Below are positions 49,140-58,736 of a stretch of 64,000 bases of DNA, piece by piece. The notes beneath the pieces are model-generated. The model made no database searches, was not told the DNA's origin, and saw only the letters and a list, made by a program, of their open reading frames with translations. The translations under genes and the position numbers were made by a program. Origin of the DNA: Novosphingobium subterraneum. Its GTDB lineage: Bacteria; Pseudomonadota; Alphaproteobacteria; Sphingomonadales; Sphingomonadaceae. The stretch's first letter is position 1. Every line of letters starts with the position of its first letter. Location of the stretch: contig NZ_JRVC01000013.1 in assembly GCF_000807925.1 (NCBI RefSeq), positions 1-64,000 on the forward strand, in the 5' to 3' direction.

Positions 49140-50317
49140 TGAAGAGCTTTTATCTCGCGGGCGCGGCGTCGCTCGCCCTGCTCTTGGCTGCCTGCGGCGG
49201 CAAGGATGGCGGAAACGAGGCAACTGCCGAAGGCGCAGCTGCCAATGAGACGGCAGCGGGCACGGAAAAGGGCGGTGCTGAAGGCGGTCATGCCGGTGAA
49301 GGCGTCGTCACATTGGGTGCCGACCAGATCGCCACAGCGGGCGTCCAGGTCGGACGGCCGATCATCGGCGGGGCCGGGACGATCGAGCTGCCCGCGATCA
49401 TCGAGGGCGACCCACAGGGAACGCAGGTCGTCTCGGCCGCAATTGCGGGACGCGTGGTCGCGCTCACCCGTAACCTCGGCCAATCGGTCGGACGCGGCCA
49501 GACCATTGCGGTCATCGAAAGCCGCGAGGCGGCGCAGATCAAGGGCGAGGTCGAGGCGGCGCGGGCGCGGCTTCAGCTCGCTAATTCGAACCTCGCGCGC
49601 GAACAGCGGCTGTTCGCGCAGAGAGTCTCCCCTGAACAGGATCTGATCGCCGCCCGCACAGCGGCGACGGAGGCGCGGATCGCCCTGACGCAGGCGCAGA
49701 GCATGGTTTCGGCGGCGGGTGTCGGCGGCGGCGGGCTCAACCGGCTCGGCATTGCCGCGCCGATCTCGGGCCAGATCATTGCGCGCCCCGTGACGCTGGG
49801 ACAAACGGTCGCGGCGGATGCCGAACTCTATCGCATCGCCAACCTGAGCCAGGTGTCGATCGCGCTTAATCTCAAGCCCGAGGATGCGGGCCGGGTGCGT
49901 CCCGGCAATACGGTGCTGGTGAAGGCGGCAGGCCGTCAGGCGACCGCCCGCGTGACCTTCGTGTCGCCGGCGCTTGATCCGCAGACGCGGCTCGTGCCTG
50001 CGCTCGCCACCCTCGACAATCGCGGTGGCGAATGGCGGGTCGGCGAGCCTGTGACGGCAGCCGTGCAGCTCACGGGCAGCGGCGGGAGCGGGGCGGTCCG
50101 CGTGCCGACGACGGCGGTCCAGAGTTTCGAGGGCAAGTCGGTCGTGTTCGTGCGCACGCCCACCGGCTTCAAGGCGACCCCGGTCCAGCTCGGCGATGCG
50201 TCGGGCGACACGGTGATCGTCCGGTCGGGCCTGACCGGCAACGAACAGATCGCCACCACCGGAAGTTTCACGCTCAAGGCCGAGATCGGCAAGGGCGAAG
50301 CGAGCCACGAGGATTAA
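49139..50317 (+). CDS. czcB: Periplasmic adaptor CzcB (membrane fusion protein)
   Basis: A 392-residue adaptor with a lipoprotein signal (LAGAASLALLLAACG). The mature start is rich in G, E and A with one histidine. Domains: barrel-sandwich hybrid (QVVSAAIAGRVVALTRNLGQ, ISGQIIARPVTLGQTV) around an alpha-hairpin, then beta-barrel and membrane-proximal regions. The ATG at 49139 overlaps the czcC stop; a GTG lies one codon earlier. It is followed by czcA after 3 bases. Confidence 0.93.
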   Translation: MKSFYLAGAASLALLLAACGGKDGGNEATAEGAAANETAAGTEKGGAEGGHAGEGVVTLGADQIATAGVQVGRPIIGGAGTIELPAIIEGDPQGTQVVSAAIAGRVVALTRNLGQSVGRGQTIAVIESREAAQIKGEVEAARARLQLANSNLAREQRLFAQRVSPEQDLIAARTAATEARIALTQAQSMVSAAGVGGGGLNRLGIAAPISGQIIARPVTLGQTVAADAELYRIANLSQVSIALNLKPEDAGRVRPGNTVLVKAAGRQATARVTFVSPALDPQTRLVPALATLDNRGGEWRVGEPVTAAVQLTGSGGSGAVRVPTTAVQSFEGKSVVFVRTPTGFKATPVQLGDASGDTVIVRSGLTGNEQIATTGSFTLKAEIGKGEASHED

Positions 50318-50320
50318 GCC

Positions 50321-53300
50321 ATGATCGCCCGTATCGTAACCTGGGCGGTCGAGAAGCGCTGGCTAGTCCTGCTCCTCACCGTCATCGTCGCCGCCATCGG
50401 CGCCTTTTCCCTCTACCGGCTACCGATCGACGCGGTGCCGGACATCACCAACAATCAGGTCCAGATCAACGTCCGCGCGCCTGCCCTCTCGCCCGAGCTG
50501 GTCGAGAAGCAGGTGTCGTTTCCAATCGAAACCGCGCTCGCCGGCACCCCCGGCCTGGAATATACGCGCTCGTTGAGCCGCAACGGCTTCGCGCAGATCA
50601 CGGCGGTCTTTTCGGACGCGACGGACATCTATTTCGCCCGCCAGCAGGTGGGCGAGCGTCTGCGGGGCGTGCAAGAGAATCTGCCCGACGGCGTGAACCC
50701 TGAAATGGGTCCGATCGCGACAGGCCTGGGCGAGGTGTACATGTACACCGTTCGTCTCGATCATCGCGAGGACGACAAGCACAAGCCCGGTGAACCGGGC
50801 CAACAGCCCGATGGCAGCTACATCACGCCAGAGGGCGAGCGACTGACGACCGAAGAGGACAAGGCGACCTACCTGCGCACCGCGCAGGACTGGATCGTGA
50901 CGCCGCTTCTGAAGACCACACCGGGCCTCGCCGGTGTCGACTCGATTGGCGGTTACGCCAAGCAGTTCCTCGTCGTGCCCGACGTGCAGAAGCTGGCCTC
51001 GCTCGGCATCACGCTGACGGACCTGGGAAATGCGCTGGAGCGCAATAACACCAGCGTCGGCGGTGGCTTCGTCAATCGCAATGGCGAAGGTCTGGCTGTT
51101 CGCTCGGATGCGCTCGTTCGCAATGCCAGCGAGTTGGCCAGGACCGTGATCGCGACACGTAACGGCGTGCCGATCACGGTCGAACAAGTTGCGACTGTGA
51201 AGACGGGTCAGGCGATCCGCATGGGTTCGGCATCGGAGAACGGTACCGAAGTCGTCGTCGGCACGGCGATCATGCGGATCGGCGAGAACAGCCGCATCGT
51301 GTCGACCGCGGTCGCTGAGAAACTGAAGACGATCAACGCTTCGCTGCCTCCTGACGTCGTAATTCAGCCGGTGCTGAACCGCACCGAGCTGGTCAATTCG
51401 ACGATCAAGACGGTCGCGAAAAACCTGTCCGAAGGCGCAGTGCTGGTCATCGTCGTGCTCTTCCTGCTGCTCGGCAACTTCCGTGCGGCCCTGATCGCGG
51501 CGTTGGTCATCCCGATCACCATGATGCTGACAGGCTTTGGTATGCTGCGCGCTGGGGTCTCGGCCAATCTGATGAGCCTTGGGGCTTTGGACTTCGGTCT
51601 GATCGTCGACGGCGCCGTCATCATCGTTGAAAACGCGCTGAGGCGGCTTGCCGAACAACAGCATCATGAAGGTCGCTTGCTGACCGTCAAGGAACGGCTT
51701 GCGACCGTGGCAGCCGCCGCTCGCGAGATGATCCGCCCCTCGGTTTACGGGCAGGCAATCATCATCCTCGTCTACGTACCGCTGCTCACGCTGACCGGCG
51801 TGGAGGGTAAAACGTTCGGACCGATGGCGCTGACCGTCATCATCGCGCTCGCCTTCGCCTTCATCCTCTCTCTCACCTTCGTGCCGGCGATGATTGCGAT
51901 CTGGCTGTCGAAGAAGGTCGAGGAGAAGGACGGCCGCATCATCACGTGGCTGAAGAAGCGCTACGAACCCGGTCTCGACCGGGCCATGAAGCGCCCGACG
52001 CTGACGATCGGTGCGGGTGTGGGAAGCCTTGTGGTGGCGGCGCTTGCTTTCACTACGCTCGGCTCGGTGTTCCTGCCGCAGCTCGACGAAGGCGATTTGC
52101 TGATCCAGTCGCTCCGCATTCCGGCAACGTCGGTCCAGCAGAGCCAGGCGATGCAGGTGCCGATCGAGCGGATGATGTCGAAGCAGCCGGAGGTGCAATT
52201 CGTCTATTCCAAGACGGGCACCGCCGAGCTGGCGGCCGACCCGATGCCGCCGAACGCGACCGACATGTTCGTCATCCTGAAGCCGCGCAAGGATTGGCCG
52301 GATCCTGAGCTTCCCAAGGAGGAGCTGGTCAGCCGGATCGAGGGTAATCTCGCGAAGATTCCGGGAAATGCCTACGAGATCACCCAGCCCATCCAGATGC
52401 GCTTCAACGAGCTGATCGCCGGCGTGCGCGGCGACATCGCGGTGAAGGTGTTCGGGGACGACTTCAACCAGATGAACCGGACGGCCGAGCAAATCGCGGC
52501 GGTGCTGCGCAGAACGCAAGGCGCAGCGGACGTGAAGGTGGAGCAGACGACCGGTCTTCCCATGCTCGACATTCGTGTCAACCGCGACGCGATGGCGCGG
52601 TTGGGCGTTACGGCTCAGGATGTGCAGGACACCGTGACTGCGACGATCGGCGGGCGAACATCGGGCCAGATCTTCGAGGGCGACCGTCGCTTCCCCGTGG
52701 TGATCCGCCTGTCGGAGGCGCAGCGTGCCGACATCGGCCTGCTCCAACAGGTGCAGGTGCCGGTGGCAGGCGGCGGCTATGTACCGCTGTCCAGCGTCGC
52801 CGAGATCAAGGTGGTCGATGGTCCGAACCAGATCAGCCGCGAGAACGGCAAGCGGCGCGTGGTGGTGCAAGCCAACGTGCGTGGCCGCGACGTCGGATCC
52901 GTCGTGGCGGATGCGCAGGCGGCGATCGGCAGCCAACTCCGGCTGCCTGCCGGCACCTATCTCGAATGGGGCGGCCAGTTCGAGAACCTCCAATCGGCAA
53001 GCGAACGGCTGAAGCTGGTCATTCCGGCTTGCTTCATCTTGATCCTGCTGCTCCTCTACGGGGCGTTGGGATCGGTCCGCGACGCCGCGATCGTGTTCAC
53101 CGGCGTGCCTTTCGCGCTGGTGGGCGGCGTCCTGTTGCTGTTCCTGCGGGGCATGGACTTCTCGATCTCGGCGGCAGTGGGCTTCATCGCCCTCTCGGGC
53201 ATCGCGGTCCTCAACGGCCTCGTCATGGTCAGCTCGATCCAAGATCTGATCCGATCAGGGATGAGCCGCGAGGAAGCCGCGCATGTTGGCGCGATGCAGC

Positions 53301-53566
53301 GTCTGCGACCCGTCATCATGACCGCGCTAGTCGCCAGCCTCGGCTTCGTGCCGATGGCGCTGGGCGAAGGCGCCGGCGCAGAGGTTCAAAAGCCTTTGGC
53401 GACGGTCGTCATCGGCGGTCTGATCTCGGCGACGCTTCTTACGCTGTTCGTGCTGCCGACACTCTATGCCCGGTTCGGGCAGAAAGTGATCGAGAAACCC
53501 GAGCACTACAATGAGGAGCATGAAGGGGACGACCACGGTCAGACCTTCGTGAACAACTTGGCCTGA
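50321..53566 (+). CDS. czcA: Heavy-metal RND transporter CzcA
   Basis: A 1,081-residue inner-membrane proton/metal antiporter of the HME-RND group, exporting divalent ions (Zn, Co, Cd or Ni). It begins IARIVTWAVEKRWLVLLLTV, as in CzcA/CnrA. The proton-relay motif DFGLIVDGAVIIVEN is near residue 424. Twelve membrane segments and two large periplasmic loops are present at normal length. Which metal is moved is not certain from sequence. An insertion of about 30 residues, HREDDKHKPGEPGQQPDGSY, sits in the first loop. Confidence 0.95.
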   Translation: MIARIVTWAVEKRWLVLLLTVIVAAIGAFSLYRLPIDAVPDITNNQVQINVRAPALSPELVEKQVSFPIETALAGTPGLEYTRSLSRNGFAQITAVFSDATDIYFARQQVGERLRGVQENLPDGVNPEMGPIATGLGEVYMYTVRLDHREDDKHKPGEPGQQPDGSYITPEGERLTTEEDKATYLRTAQDWIVTPLLKTTPGLAGVDSIGGYAKQFLVVPDVQKLASLGITLTDLGNALERNNTSVGGGFVNRNGEGLAVRSDALVRNASELARTVIATRNGVPITVEQVATVKTGQAIRMGSASENGTEVVVGTAIMRIGENSRIVSTAVAEKLKTINASLPPDVVIQPVLNRTELVNSTIKTVAKNLSEGAVLVIVVLFLLLGNFRAALIAALVIPITMMLTGFGMLRAGVSANLMSLGALDFGLIVDGAVIIVENALRRLAEQQHHEGRLLTVKERLATVAAAAREMIRPSVYGQAIIILVYVPLLTLTGVEGKTFGPMALTVIIALAFAFILSLTFVPAMIAIWLSKKVEEKDGRIITWLKKRYEPGLDRAMKRPTLTIGAGVGSLVVAALAFTTLGSVFLPQLDEGDLLIQSLRIPATSVQQSQAMQVPIERMMSKQPEVQFVYSKTGTAELAADPMPPNATDMFVILKPRKDWPDPELPKEELVSRIEGNLAKIPGNAYEITQPIQMRFNELIAGVRGDIAVKVFGDDFNQMNRTAEQIAAVLRRTQGAADVKVEQTTGLPMLDIRVNRDAMARLGVTAQDVQDTVTATIGGRTSGQIFEGDRRFPVVIRLSEAQRADIGLLQQVQVPVAGGGYVPLSSVAEIKVVDGPNQISRENGKRRVVVQANVRGRDVGSVVADAQAAIGSQLRLPAGTYLEWGGQFENLQSASERLKLVIPACFILILLLLYGALGSVRDAAIVFTGVPFALVGGVLLLFLRGMDFSISAAVGFIALSGIAVLNGLVMVSSIQDLIRSGMSREEAAHVGAMQRLRPVIMTALVASLGFVPMALGEGAGAEVQKPLATVVIGGLISATLLTLFVLPTLYARFGQKVIEKPEHYNEEHEGDDHGQTFVNNLA

Positions 53567-53568
53567 TG

Positions 53569-53603
53569 GATGGGCGGGGCGATCCGCGATCGCCCCGCCC
53601 ATC
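53569..53603 (+). other. Long perfect hairpin after czcA
   Basis: Two perfect 16-base arms, GATGGGCGGGGCGATC and its reverse complement, enclose a 3-base loop. It starts directly after the czcA stop and ends 16 bases before the next ATG. No T-run follows. It may stabilise the czcCBA mRNA or reduce read-through into the downstream genes. Confidence 0.7.
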
Positions 53604-53619
53604 TCTGGGAGATGGGGAT

Positions 53620-54108
53620 ATGCCTCGCACCATAACCAGCTCGATGCTTCACGGCGGGCCACTGCGCATCTGGTCGGCACTCACCGATCCGGATCATCGC
53701 CGGGCGTGGAGTCCGCTCGTATTTCTCGATGATCCGTCCCGGCTCGGCGACACAGAATGCACCTTTGCGATCCAGGGCATCACCCGGCCAATTCGGACGC
53801 CAGCACGGATTGATCGATTCGATAAACCGCACGCCTTCGCTTGGTCCTGCGGCATCCCCTATCTGTTCACGCTCGAAGAGCGGTACGAGCTGGCGGGGGA
53901 CGATGGCGGCACCAGGCTAACGCATAGCTGCACGCTGCGCGGGGCGCTCTCCCTGCCGTTCGCGGCGATGATGTTGCGCCGCCTGCGATCCCTGATGGTC
54001 GAATCTGACGATCGCCTCGCAACCTATCTCCGCTGGCGGGTAGGTCAGCCTGCCCGGGCTATCAATCGTCAGCGCGTCCCCTTCCGCTACAGGAGGAAGG
54101 CGCGATGA
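53620..54108 (+). CDS. SRPBCC-family protein
   Basis: A 162-residue protein with the START/SRPBCC layout: SSMLHGGPLRIWSALTDPDH near the start, then CTFAIQGITRPIRTPARIDR and LTHSCTLRGALSLPFAAMML. The fold usually binds a hydrophobic ligand or modulates a partner. GAGATGGGG precedes the ATG at 53620. It overlaps the next gene by 4 bases. Its role in the metal island is unclear. Confidence 0.7.
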   Translation: MPRTITSSMLHGGPLRIWSALTDPDHRRAWSPLVFLDDPSRLGDTECTFAIQGITRPIRTPARIDRFDKPHAFAWSCGIPYLFTLEERYELAGDDGGTRLTHSCTLRGALSLPFAAMMLRRLRSLMVESDDRLATYLRWRVGQPARAINRQRVPFRYRRKAR

Positions 54109-54482
54109 TGATGCACTGTAAGCGGGTGCTGCCCGCCGTCATCCTCGTTGTCGGGCTCGCGGCGTGCTCGGAAAGAAAGCCGCCAGCCCCGCCAACGGAG
54201 CAGCAGATCCATTCGTCCGACAGCGCCGTGGCGACCGGGGAAATGGGGCGGCATAGATATCGCTGTTCCGACGGGGAACCGCTGTTCGTCGATTACAAGG
54301 ACAACGGCCTGCAGATCGATTTGCGGCGCTCCAACGGGGGACCGCCGATGATGCTGACCGCGCCAGCGCAGGGCCTGCAATATGTCGGCGAAACAGCCAC
54401 CGCGACCTTCAAGGGGTCGCAGCTCACCATCGTGGAAGGCGATGGCCGTACCCGGATCTGCGAGCGGGAAGGCACGCGATGA
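54105..54482 (+). CDS. Lipoprotein with MliC-like C-terminal domain, paralogue 1
   Basis: A 125-residue lipoprotein (signal KRVLPAVILVVGLAACSE, cysteine at about 21). The mature domain GRHRYRCSDGEPLFVDYKDN and ATATFKGSQLTIVEGDGR, ending TRICER, resembles the MliC/c-type lysozyme-inhibitor fold with its two cysteines. Similarity is weak and could reflect a generic small beta-barrel. It is linked by 4-base overlaps to the genes on both sides. Confidence 0.65.
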   Translation: MMMHCKRVLPAVILVVGLAACSERKPPAPPTEQQIHSSDSAVATGEMGRHRYRCSDGEPLFVDYKDNGLQIDLRRSNGGPPMMLTAPAQGLQYVGETATATFKGSQLTIVEGDGRTRICEREGTR

Positions 54483-54943
54483 ACTGCCCTGCCTTCGAAC
54501 GCCACAGGGCGCTTCGTCGGAAGAGACCGATGTCTGACACGTCGATTTCAAATGTGACAACCTTGTGCGGCCTGAATCGGGCCGGTCTGGCGATCGCGCG
54601 CCTCGGCGTCGTTCTCGTCTCCGGGGCGGTTATAGGGGCGTGTAATCCAGCGCCGACCCAGCCTACCGAGCCGGCGCATGAAAAGCATCTGACGTCGAAA
54701 CTAATCGCGCAGCGCATCATGTACTGCGACGACGGCACACGCGCCGATGTCGACTTCATCGATGACGGCTTGAAAATGGCCGTCACCTGGCTGCCGAAGG
54801 GCAGGACCGAGATCCTGCGCGCGCAGCGAACCGGTGACGAGTTTCGCGGCGACCATTCGCGGGCTGTCGTGGCGGGCGGATCGATCGCGTTCACGCGACG
54901 CGGGAAGATCCGCGTCTGCCACCGAACCCCGGAGGAGTCCTAG
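54479..54943 (+). CDS. Lipoprotein with MliC-like C-terminal domain, paralogue 2
   Basis: A 154-residue protein paralogous to its neighbour: MYCDDGTRADVDFIDDGLKM aligns with the YRCSDG...VDYKDNGLQI segment, and KIRVCHR with TRICER. The lipobox is GAVIGAC near residue 55, so the ATG at 54479 gives a long pre-sequence; a start at 54530 (MSDTSIS) may be the real one. The family is not certain. Followed by the ZIP gene after 3 bases. Confidence 0.6.
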   Translation: MNCPAFERHRALRRKRPMSDTSISNVTTLCGLNRAGLAIARLGVVLVSGAVIGACNPAPTQPTEPAHEKHLTSKLIAQRIMYCDDGTRADVDFIDDGLKMAVTWLPKGRTEILRAQRTGDEFRGDHSRAVVAGGSIAFTRRGKIRVCHRTPEES

Positions 54944-54946
54944 GAA

Positions 54947-55633
54947 ATGCAGGCACTGCTCTATACGCTTGCGCCTGTGCTGGCGGTCGTGCTCGGCGCG
55001 ATTGTCGCGAGCCGCACCAAGTTGAAACCTGGCCTCGTGGCGGGCCTACAGCATCTCGCTGCCGGCGTCGTGTTCGCGGCGGCAGCGACCGAAATCCTGC
55101 CGCAGGTCAAGCATGAGGCATCGCCCAGCGCGACGTTGATCGGCGGGGCGGCGGGCGTCGCGACCATGCTGGGGCTCAAGGCTCTTGAGGCCCGCTTCAA
55201 GGGGCCGATGGCGCTACTCGCCGCGATCGGCATCGACATTCTGGTCGACGGCCTGGTGCTCGGCCTCGCTTTCGTGGCGGGCGAGAAGGCAGGTCTCCTG
55301 CTGACGATCGCGCTCACTCTGGAAGTGTTATTTCTGGGACTGACGCTGACCGACGAGCTGGCGGAAACCTATCGCTCGCGCTTGCGCATCATCGTGATCG
55401 TCTCGGCATTGGCCCTGCTGCTGCCGATCGGCGCGCTCGCTGCCGTGCCGGTCGCCGCGCTGTCGCCGGTGATGATCGCCGGCTTCCTCAGCTTCGGGCT
55501 GATGGCGCTGCTCTACCTCGTCACGGAGGAGTTGCTGGTCGAGGCGCACGAGAAACCCGACACCCCGCTCATCAGCTCGATGTTTTTCGTCGGCTTCCTG
55601 GCCCTGCTGACACTTGAGGAGATGATGGGATGA
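54947..55633 (+). CDS. ZIP-family metal transporter
   Basis: A 228-residue membrane protein with about seven segments. ZIP signature helices are seen: QHLAAGVVFAAAATEILPQV (metal-site helix), TIALTLEVLFLGLTLTDELA and ALLYLVTEELLVEAHE. ZIP proteins import divalent metals, so its place in an export island suggests either homeostatic balance or reverse use. ATGA overlap with the following gene. Confidence 0.82.
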   Translation: MQALLYTLAPVLAVVLGAIVASRTKLKPGLVAGLQHLAAGVVFAAAATEILPQVKHEASPSATLIGGAAGVATMLGLKALEARFKGPMALLAAIGIDILVDGLVLGLAFVAGEKAGLLLTIALTLEVLFLGLTLTDELAETYRSRLRIIVIVSALALLLPIGALAAVPVAALSPVMIAGFLSFGLMALLYLVTEELLVEAHEKPDTPLISSMFFVGFLALLTLEEMMG

Positions 55634-56238
55634 TCCCGGGCAACGACAACAATGGCGGGCAGGAGCGCCGCACACTGTGGATCGTCCTGCTGCTGAACGC
55701 GGCGATCGCTGCGGGCTTCTTCGTTTCCGGCTTCTTCGCGGACTCGAGCGCGCTGATCGCCAACGGCGTCGACAACCTGTCCGATACGGCTGTGTATGCG
55801 CTGAGCCTTGTGGCGCTCACCCGGGGCCAGACATGGAAGACACGCGCCGCGGTCGCTTCGGGCGTCATGCTGCTGATCTTCGCGGGCGGCATCTTGATCG
55901 ATGTCGGACGGCGCTACGTGCAGGGCAGCGAGCCCATCGGACCTACCATGATGGTCATGTCCGCGATCGCCGGCGTCGTGAATTACCTCTGCCTGCGGCT
56001 GCTCCAGCGCCTCAAGGATCCGGACGTCAATCTCCGGGCCGCAACCACCTTCAGCTTCAACGACTTCATTTCCAACGGCGGCATCCTGATCGCCGGCGTG
56101 CTGGTGCTGTGGTTGGGTACCAATTGGCCGGACCTGCTGGTCGGCTTCGCCACCGCCATCATCGCCATCAAGGGCGGTGTCGAAATCCTGCGCGACGCGC
56201 GCGCCGAAACCAAGAAAAGCGAAAGGAGGTCGTCATGA
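55630..56238 (+). CDS. Cation transporter, CDF-like, second copy
   Basis: A 202-residue membrane protein related to the CDF-like exporter at 44838: GFFADSSALIANGVDNLSDT and TTFSFNDFISNGGILIAGV match its metal-site helices. Six segments and no cytosolic domain. It overlaps the ZIP gene and the P-type ATPase gene by 4 bases each, so the three are co-translated. Confidence 0.83.
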   Translation: MIPGNDNNGGQERRTLWIVLLLNAAIAAGFFVSGFFADSSALIANGVDNLSDTAVYALSLVALTRGQTWKTRAAVASGVMLLIFAGGILIDVGRRYVQGSEPIGPTMMVMSAIAGVVNYLCLRLLQRLKDPDVNLRAATTFSFNDFISNGGILIAGVLVLWLGTNWPDLLVGFATAIIAIKGGVEILRDARAETKKSERRSS

Positions 56239-58736
56239 ACGACAAGCTCGAACTCGACATTCCAGTGTTGTTGCCGGACCTTCCTGACGCGGCCGATGCC
56301 TGCCTGGACCGTCTCGTATCAACCCTGTCAAAGCGCGAAGGTGTCGAGCGGGCGCATGTGATCTGTCTCGACGGCAACACGCCAGCGGCGCTGTGCATCC
56401 ATTTCGATGCCGCCAAGCTGCCGCTGCCACGGTTGCGCGAAATGGTGCGCGCCGCAGGTGCCGAAATCACCGAGCGCTACGGCCATGCGATCTGGCAGGT
56501 GACGGGGATCAACCACGAACGTCGGGCGCGCACGGTCAGCGATGCGCTGTGCGCCTTGCCCGGCGTGGTCCAGGCAAGCGCCAGCACCAGCGGGTCTGTC
56601 CGGGTCGAATATGATCGCCGCGAAACCACCGAAGAGGAGGTGCGCGCTGCGCTTCGCAAGCTGAAGGTGAGGGTGGGCAAGCGGGTCGCTGCCGATGAAC
56701 ATGCCGGCCACGACCACGGCCCCGGGGGCCACGGCGCGGGCGAAGAGAAGCACGGCCCCGGCGATGGCCACGACCATAGCCACGCCGAATTTCTCGGCCC
56801 CAATACCGAGCTGATCTTCGCGCTCGCCTGTGGCGCGCTGCTGGGGATCGGCTACGCGATCGAGAGGCTGGTCGCTGGCGCGCCCGAATGGCTGCCGACC
56901 GCCTGCTATATCGCAGCCTATTTCTTCGGCGGATTCTTCACGCTGCGCGAGGCGATCGACAACCTCCGGATGAAGAAGTTCGAGATCGACACGCTGATGT
57001 TGGTCGCTGCGGCCGGCGCCGCTGCGCTGGGCGCATGGGCCGAAGGTGCGCTGCTGCTGTTCCTGTTCAGCCTCGGCCATGCGCTTGAGCATTATGCAAT
57101 GGGCCGCGCCAAGAAGGCGATCGAGGCGCTGGCGAAGCTCGCGCCCGAAACCGCGACCGTGCGACGCGGCGGGCAGACCAGCGAAATCCCGGTCGAGCAG
57201 ATGGTCGTCGGGGACATTGCCATCGTCCGCCCGAACGAGCGCCTGCCTGCCGACGGCTTCGTCATCAAGGGCACCAGCGCGATCAACCAGGCCCCGGTCA
57301 CGGGTGAAAGCATCCCGGTCGACAAGGTGCCGGTCGCAGATGCCGCAGCGGCACGCGCCAAGCCCGATGCAGTCGACGCGGAAAGCCGGGTTTTTGCGGG
57401 TACGATCAACGGCGGCGGCGCGATCGAGATCGAGGTGACACGCCGTTCCAATGAAAGCGCGCTTGCCAAGGTCGTGAAGATGGTGAGCGAAGCGGAGACG
57501 CAGAAGTCGCCGACGCAGCGCTTCACCGACCGGTTCGAACGGATCTTCGTGCCCGCCGTCCTGGTCCTGTCAGTGCTCCTGCTGTTCGCATGGGTGGTCG
57601 TCGACGAGCCGTTCCGCGACAGCTTCTATCGCGCGATGGCGGTGCTGGTGGCGGCAAGCCCGTGCGCGCTCGCGATCGCAACGCCGAGCGCGGTCCTGTC
57701 GGGCGTTGCCCGTGCAGCGCGGGGCGGCGTGCTCGTGAAGGGCGGTGCACCGCTCGAAAACCTCGGGTCGCTCAAAGCGATCGCTTTCGACAAGACGGGC
57801 ACGCTGACCGAAGGTCGTCCGCGCATCACTGATGTCGTGCCCGTCGATGGCGCCGATGAAGGCGAGTTGCTGGCGCTGGCTGTCGCCGTCGAAGCGTTGA
57901 GCGACCATCCCCTGGCCCAAGCGATCGTCAAGGACGGCCGCGAACGTCTGAACGATCGTGCCGTGCCGACTGCCGGCGACCTCAAGAGCCTGACCGGTCG
58001 GGGCGTCACCGCGAGCGTGGATGGCGAGACGGTGTGGATCGGCAAGGCCGAGATGTTCGGAAGTGAGGGCATTCCGGCGCTGGGGCAGGGCGCGCAGGAC
58101 GCAATCGCGAAGCTGCGCGAGAACGGCCGCACGACAATGGTGGTCCGCAAGGGGGACCGCGACCTGGGCGCGATCGGCCTGATGGACACGCCTCGCGAAG
58201 CTGCCAAGACCGCGTTGCGTCGGCTGCACGAGATGGGCGTGTCGCGGATGATAATGATCTCCGGCGATCACCAGAAAGTCGCCGAAGCGATCGCCGACGA
58301 AGTCGGGATCGACGAAGCGTGGGGCGACCTCATGCCCGAAGACAAGGTTGCCGCGATCAAGAAGCTCGCCGGCGAAGACAAGGTCGCGATGGTGGGCGAC
58401 GGCGTGAACGATGCGCCGGCGATGGCAAGCGCCACGGTCGGCATCGCGATGGGCGCGGCGGGGTCGGACGTTGCGCTGGAGACAGCCGACGTGGCGCTGA
58501 TGGCCGACGATCTGGCGCACCTGCCATTCGCAGTCGGTCTTAGCCGCCATACCCGTGGAATCATCCGGCAGAACGTCTTCGTCAGCCTGGGTGTCGTCGC
58601 CTTCCTGGTGCCTGCTACCATCCTCGGCCTCGGCATTGGGCCAGCGGTGGCGGTTCATGAGGGATCGACGCTGCTCGTCGTCATCAATGCGCTCAGGCTG
58701 CTCGCCTACCGCGATCCGGCAGGGAAGGCGGCATGA
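56235..58736 (+). CDS. P-type ATPase of the P1B-4 type (Co/Zn/Cd export)
   Basis: An 833-residue heavy-metal pump. The N-terminus has a ferredoxin-like metal domain without CxxC and a histidine-rich linker (HAGHDHGPGGHGAG, HDHSHAEF, residues about 156-180). The membrane metal site is SPC (ASPCALAIATPS, residue 475), not CPC. The catalytic phosphorylation motif FDKTGTLTEG is at about 518, and GDGVNDAPAMA follows. The last helices carry VHEGSTLLVVINALRLL, the signature of P1B-4 pumps (CzcP/CtpD type). AAAGGAGG precedes the ATG. Confidence 0.92.
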   Translation: MNDKLELDIPVLLPDLPDAADACLDRLVSTLSKREGVERAHVICLDGNTPAALCIHFDAAKLPLPRLREMVRAAGAEITERYGHAIWQVTGINHERRARTVSDALCALPGVVQASASTSGSVRVEYDRRETTEEEVRAALRKLKVRVGKRVAADEHAGHDHGPGGHGAGEEKHGPGDGHDHSHAEFLGPNTELIFALACGALLGIGYAIERLVAGAPEWLPTACYIAAYFFGGFFTLREAIDNLRMKKFEIDTLMLVAAAGAAALGAWAEGALLLFLFSLGHALEHYAMGRAKKAIEALAKLAPETATVRRGGQTSEIPVEQMVVGDIAIVRPNERLPADGFVIKGTSAINQAPVTGESIPVDKVPVADAAAARAKPDAVDAESRVFAGTINGGGAIEIEVTRRSNESALAKVVKMVSEAETQKSPTQRFTDRFERIFVPAVLVLSVLLLFAWVVVDEPFRDSFYRAMAVLVAASPCALAIATPSAVLSGVARAARGGVLVKGGAPLENLGSLKAIAFDKTGTLTEGRPRITDVVPVDGADEGELLALAVAVEALSDHPLAQAIVKDGRERLNDRAVPTAGDLKSLTGRGVTASVDGETVWIGKAEMFGSEGIPALGQGAQDAIAKLRENGRTTMVVRKGDRDLGAIGLMDTPREAAKTALRRLHEMGVSRMIMISGDHQKVAEAIADEVGIDEAWGDLMPEDKVAAIKKLAGEDKVAMVGDGVNDAPAMASATVGIAMGAAGSDVALETADVALMADDLAHLPFAVGLSRHTRGIIRQNVFVSLGVVAFLVPATILGLGIGPAVAVHEGSTLLVVINALRLLAYRDPAGKAA

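Noticed and set aside
50420..53242. A 940-codon open frame on the minus strand opposite czcA
   Set aside because: The composition (many H, R, D) is typical of antisense translation of a GC-rich gene, and CzcA on the plus strand is clear.
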